Shown: positions 61,388 through 64,000 of the stretch, one piece after another | Layout: every line of letters starts with the position of its first letter | Position numbering within the stretch: the first letter of the stretch is position 1 | Assembly: GCA_008694505.1 (NCBI GenBank) | Contig: VZDJ01000063.1 | Coordinates: forward strand, 6,313,117-6,377,116 | Source of the DNA: Cyanoderma ruficeps | Lineage: Eukaryota; Chordata; Aves; Passeriformes; Timaliidae | Reading direction: 5' to 3' | Length of the DNA: 64,000 nucleotides | Position numbers and translations under genes: made by a program | Notes under the pieces: generated by a model | What the model was told of the DNA's origin: nothing | Seen by the model: only the letters and a program-made list of their open reading frames with translations | The model's database searches: none

Positions 61388-61447
61388 GTTTGTGATTTTT
61401 TTTTTTGTTGTTGGTTTTGTTTTTTGGGTTTTGAGGGGTTTTTTTGC
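61388..61447 (+). repeat. T-rich low-complexity run
   Basis: TGATTTTTTTTTTTGTTGTT, then GGTTTTGTTTTTTGGGTTTT. No associated element is seen. Confidence 0.65.
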
Positions 61448-62134
61448 ATTAACTTCTCTTCTTAGATGAAAAACATATTAGGCTAGAAAAACTTTTTAAA
61501 AATTAAATATAGAAAGTTTTAAGTAAAGATCTTTTTGCAATCAGCACTATCACTTGATTAATTTTTAAAATGCCAGAGTGGACATGAGAACTGTGTATGT
61601 TCCTCTGCAGATGGAAGCAGACAAGGCCAATGGCACTGCAGAGATTAATTAACATATTGGTCTCCTGCCCTGCTCCAGTTCTCTGGACATGCTTAAATAT
61701 AAGCACAAATACAGTCAGACAATTATCTTTGCTCAAGGGCTTTACAGTGGTTTTAGACTTCCACACGGATGTCTTGTTTATTAATCTGCAGGAACATTTA
61801 AACCACATTTTCTGAGCTCTCAAAAAGATGTTGCACAAACAAGACCAGATTATCTAGAATTTAAAACCTGTGGACAACAGGGCATGTCTGGGCAGGGCAG
61901 TTCCCATTTTAGCAAAATAAAGCATCTTCAGGTACCACAGGTAGCCTCTCTCGTCTTGGGAATCACCTTTTTATTCCCAATTGACTTCTTGATGTCCCCA
62001 GCACTCTGAGTATCTCCCGACCCCTCCTAACCCTCACTGCATAAGCAGAGACCCCAAGCCCAGGGGAGAACGTGGCTTTAAACTGAAAAAGAATAAATTT
62101 AGATTTGATATTTGGAAGTACTTTTCTTTGAGGT

Positions 62135-62322
62135 TTACACTGGCACAGGTTGCCCAGAGAAGCTGTGGCTGCCTCTGGATCTCTGGAAGTGTCCAAGGCC
62201 AGGCTGGATGGGGCTTGGAGCACCCTGGGATAGTGCAAGGTGTCCCTGTCCATGGCAGGGGTAGAACTGGATGAGCTTTAAGGTCCCTTCCCACCTTGAC
62301 CAGCCCAGGATTTTGTGATTCC
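62135..62322 (+). mobile_element. CR1 LINE 3' end
   Basis: Sense, from CACTGGCACAGGTTGCCCAG through AGAAGCTGTGGCTGCCTCTG, CCATGGCAGGGGTAGAACTG and GATGAGCTTTAAGGTCCCTT to a terminal TTTTGTGATTCC. Confidence 0.85.
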
Positions 62323-64000
62323 AGAGCAGAGGGCACTGCCTATGCTCTCACACAACCACAGGGTTGTCCCAGCAGGTCCTTGGCACCACTGGGCAGGTTG
62401 CAAGGCACCAAACAACTGAACATTTCTCCCGCCATCGAGGAAAAGAGGGAGGATGGAAGAGGAAAAGCCAACAGTGGACTACAAAACAAACCCTGATTGT
62501 TTCCTGTCCTCCAAGCACAGTTCTGTAGGTACAAGGTAAAATCAACACCAAACTACCTTCAGTAAATCTCTACATCTGAAAGCAGCAAAAAGCAATAGAG
62601 TCACCTTCTTTTTTCCCACCCTTCCACCATCATTTTGGCAGCCTCTTGTCCCACCTGGTTGTGTTTTATGTCTCAGCTCAGTAACATCCATCTCCAAGTA
62701 CATAAGTGAGTACAGAGAAACACACTCCACATTCTGGAAGGGACTGGAACATGGAACGAAGAGATTTGTGCAACTGGGCTGTAAGAATCTGCATTCAGGT
62801 CTTGCATAACTGACATTTCTTTAAGCACTTTATGAAAAGAGTAAGTTCTTGGAATATTCGACTTTTACAAGCTCAGAGACATGCTCTTAGTTATTAAAAA
62901 GCTTTATAAAAATAATCACAGAATCCTCATGCTTTTGCATACGTATTACCGCACAGACCTGTTCTTTTAGTTGGCAGCACATAAAAGATGTTATTTTAGT
63001 AGGTGCTCGGCATTTTCCTTCAGAAGAACACAGTGACAGTCAATAAAAAAATTCCTCTGGAATAGCTTTCTCTCATCACTTTGCCCAGGATGACGAAAAA
63101 GAATTAGGAAATCACTGAACAATCAGAATCACTGAGCCCTGGCTTCGATTTCTTTTGTTTGACTCAGGAACAAGTATGAGAGTATTAAATAGGGAAAAGC
63201 ATATAGTATTATAGGGAAAAGGGCACAAACCTCTTATGTATCATTAATAAACGGCTACAAGCATCTCTAAAGCTGGAACACAGAAGGAGATAGGAAAAGA
63301 TGCTGCTCCCACCTTCCTGCTCTGCCAAGGAGTCTGAACTTGGGCACATCAGCAAAGGATCCCCATGGGGCAGTGGGATGTCCTGCCCTGAGGCCTTTCC
63401 CACTCCCACTGGCTGTGGTGGAACTACCACAGCACCCAGCAGTGCTCAGCCTGGCTGCCTGTCCTCACCCAAGCGGCACCAACAGGGACCTCTCACTAAG
63501 CTCTCAGTCAGAAGCTGTTCCCTGCACTTACTCTGCAATCTCCTCTTTTTGTTTGTCTAGGTAAGACCAAGCTCTTCCCCAGCCGGCCCTCCTCAATGCC
63601 CATCAAGTGCTGTTCTCCCCCCTTGCTGGACCCTTCAATCCTCCCCATCACACAAGGCAGGAACAAACCCAACCTCTCCCAGCTGATCCAAGTACTGCAC
63701 ACATCAAAGGTGACCCCAAATTGTAAAGAATGACCCAAACCTAATTCAAAGACATGCATCTGGGGTTTGTTTGTAGTTCAGTGCCAGTGCAAAGCCATAG
63801 CAACTTTAGTCTTCCCTCACAGGAGCACATCCTGGAAAAAGCATGTTTTCAGCACATGGAATGATCAAGAGCAATCACCTCATCAGTTACAATCAGCCTC
63901 GCATGCTGCTAAATGACAACTGTTCATAACATGAAACAACGTTCAGAACTTGCCCAGTCAGACAGCTGCTGAGCAGGGAAACCTTTCTCCAACTAAAACA

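Larger units (their letters stand above)
54519..64000 (-). other. ARHGAP32: ARHGAP32 upstream intron or 5' flank
   Basis: The exon starting at 54518 has a proper acceptor and starts inside a codon, so at least one more exon lies upstream on the minus strand. I searched this stretch for the acidic N-terminal peptide expected from the mammalian protein and did not find it. It holds short direct repeats at 54.84 kb, a probable MIR remnant at 55.53 kb, an A-rich run with one ambiguous base at 56146, an LTR-like GC-rich promoter module at 58.06-58.47 kb, a possible small exon at 61.13 kb, a T-rich run at 61.39 kb and a CR1 end at 62.1 kb. The remainder looks like ordinary single-copy intron. Confidence 0.7.

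Noticed and set aside
1700..62322. Orientation bias of CR1 copies relative to ARHGAP32
   Set aside because: Of about 22 pieces, roughly nine are plus and thirteen minus, which is not a convincing skew.
1..64000. tRNA, rRNA, CRISPR, prokaryotic operon or DNA-transposon content
   Set aside because: No tRNA B-box with a clover-leaf context, no spaced direct repeats and no transposase motifs were seen by eye. An unaided reading could still miss small RNAs such as snoRNAs or miRNAs.

Overview
The window is vertebrate nuclear DNA, almost certainly from a bird and probably a songbird. It is a moderately AT-rich, intron-dominated landscape strewn with short 5'-truncated CR1 LINE ends, the hallmark avian repeat. 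It also holds solo LTRs with clean target-site duplications: a 5-bp ERVL type and a 6-bp ERVK type. No prokaryotic gene organisation, CRISPR array, rRNA or tRNA was seen.

The only protein-coding gene I can support is ARHGAP32 (PX-RICS / p250GAP / Grit, a Rho GTPase-activating protein) on the minus strand. Four consecutive coding exons were found by eye from their protein matches and splice sites. In transcript order they are 54410-54518, 38046-38137, 36412-36496 and 242-328. Their phases interlock exactly (1+36 codons; 30 codons+2; 1+28 codons; 29 codons), giving 124 continuous codons that encode the N-terminal region and the start of the PX domain. The first coding exon lies beyond the right edge or was not recognised. 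The rest of PX and the SH3, RhoGAP and long C-terminal parts lie beyond the left edge.

Layout from the right (5' of the gene) to the left: 54.5-64 kb is upstream intron or 5' flank, with a GC-rich TATA/CCAAT module near 58.05-58.47 kb that looks like an LTR in gene-sense orientation. 38.1-54.4 kb is an intron with several CR1s and a 58-bp tandem duplication. 36.5-38.0 kb is a short intron with a minisatellite and an unexplained open segment with coding-like composition. 0.33-36.4 kb is a 36-kb intron. That intron holds a CpG island at 14.55-15.27 kb with a good minus-strand splice donor (a candidate internal promoter for a shorter isoform), an approximately 92%-identical local duplication (19.1/21.3 kb) whose second copy was later split by an ERVK-like solo LTR, two ERVL-type LTRs and many CR1s.

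I found no convincing new gene system. The most interesting points are the intragenic CpG-island promoter, the duplication with its nested LTR, the LTR-like promoter at 58 kb, and the segment at 37.07-37.27 kb.
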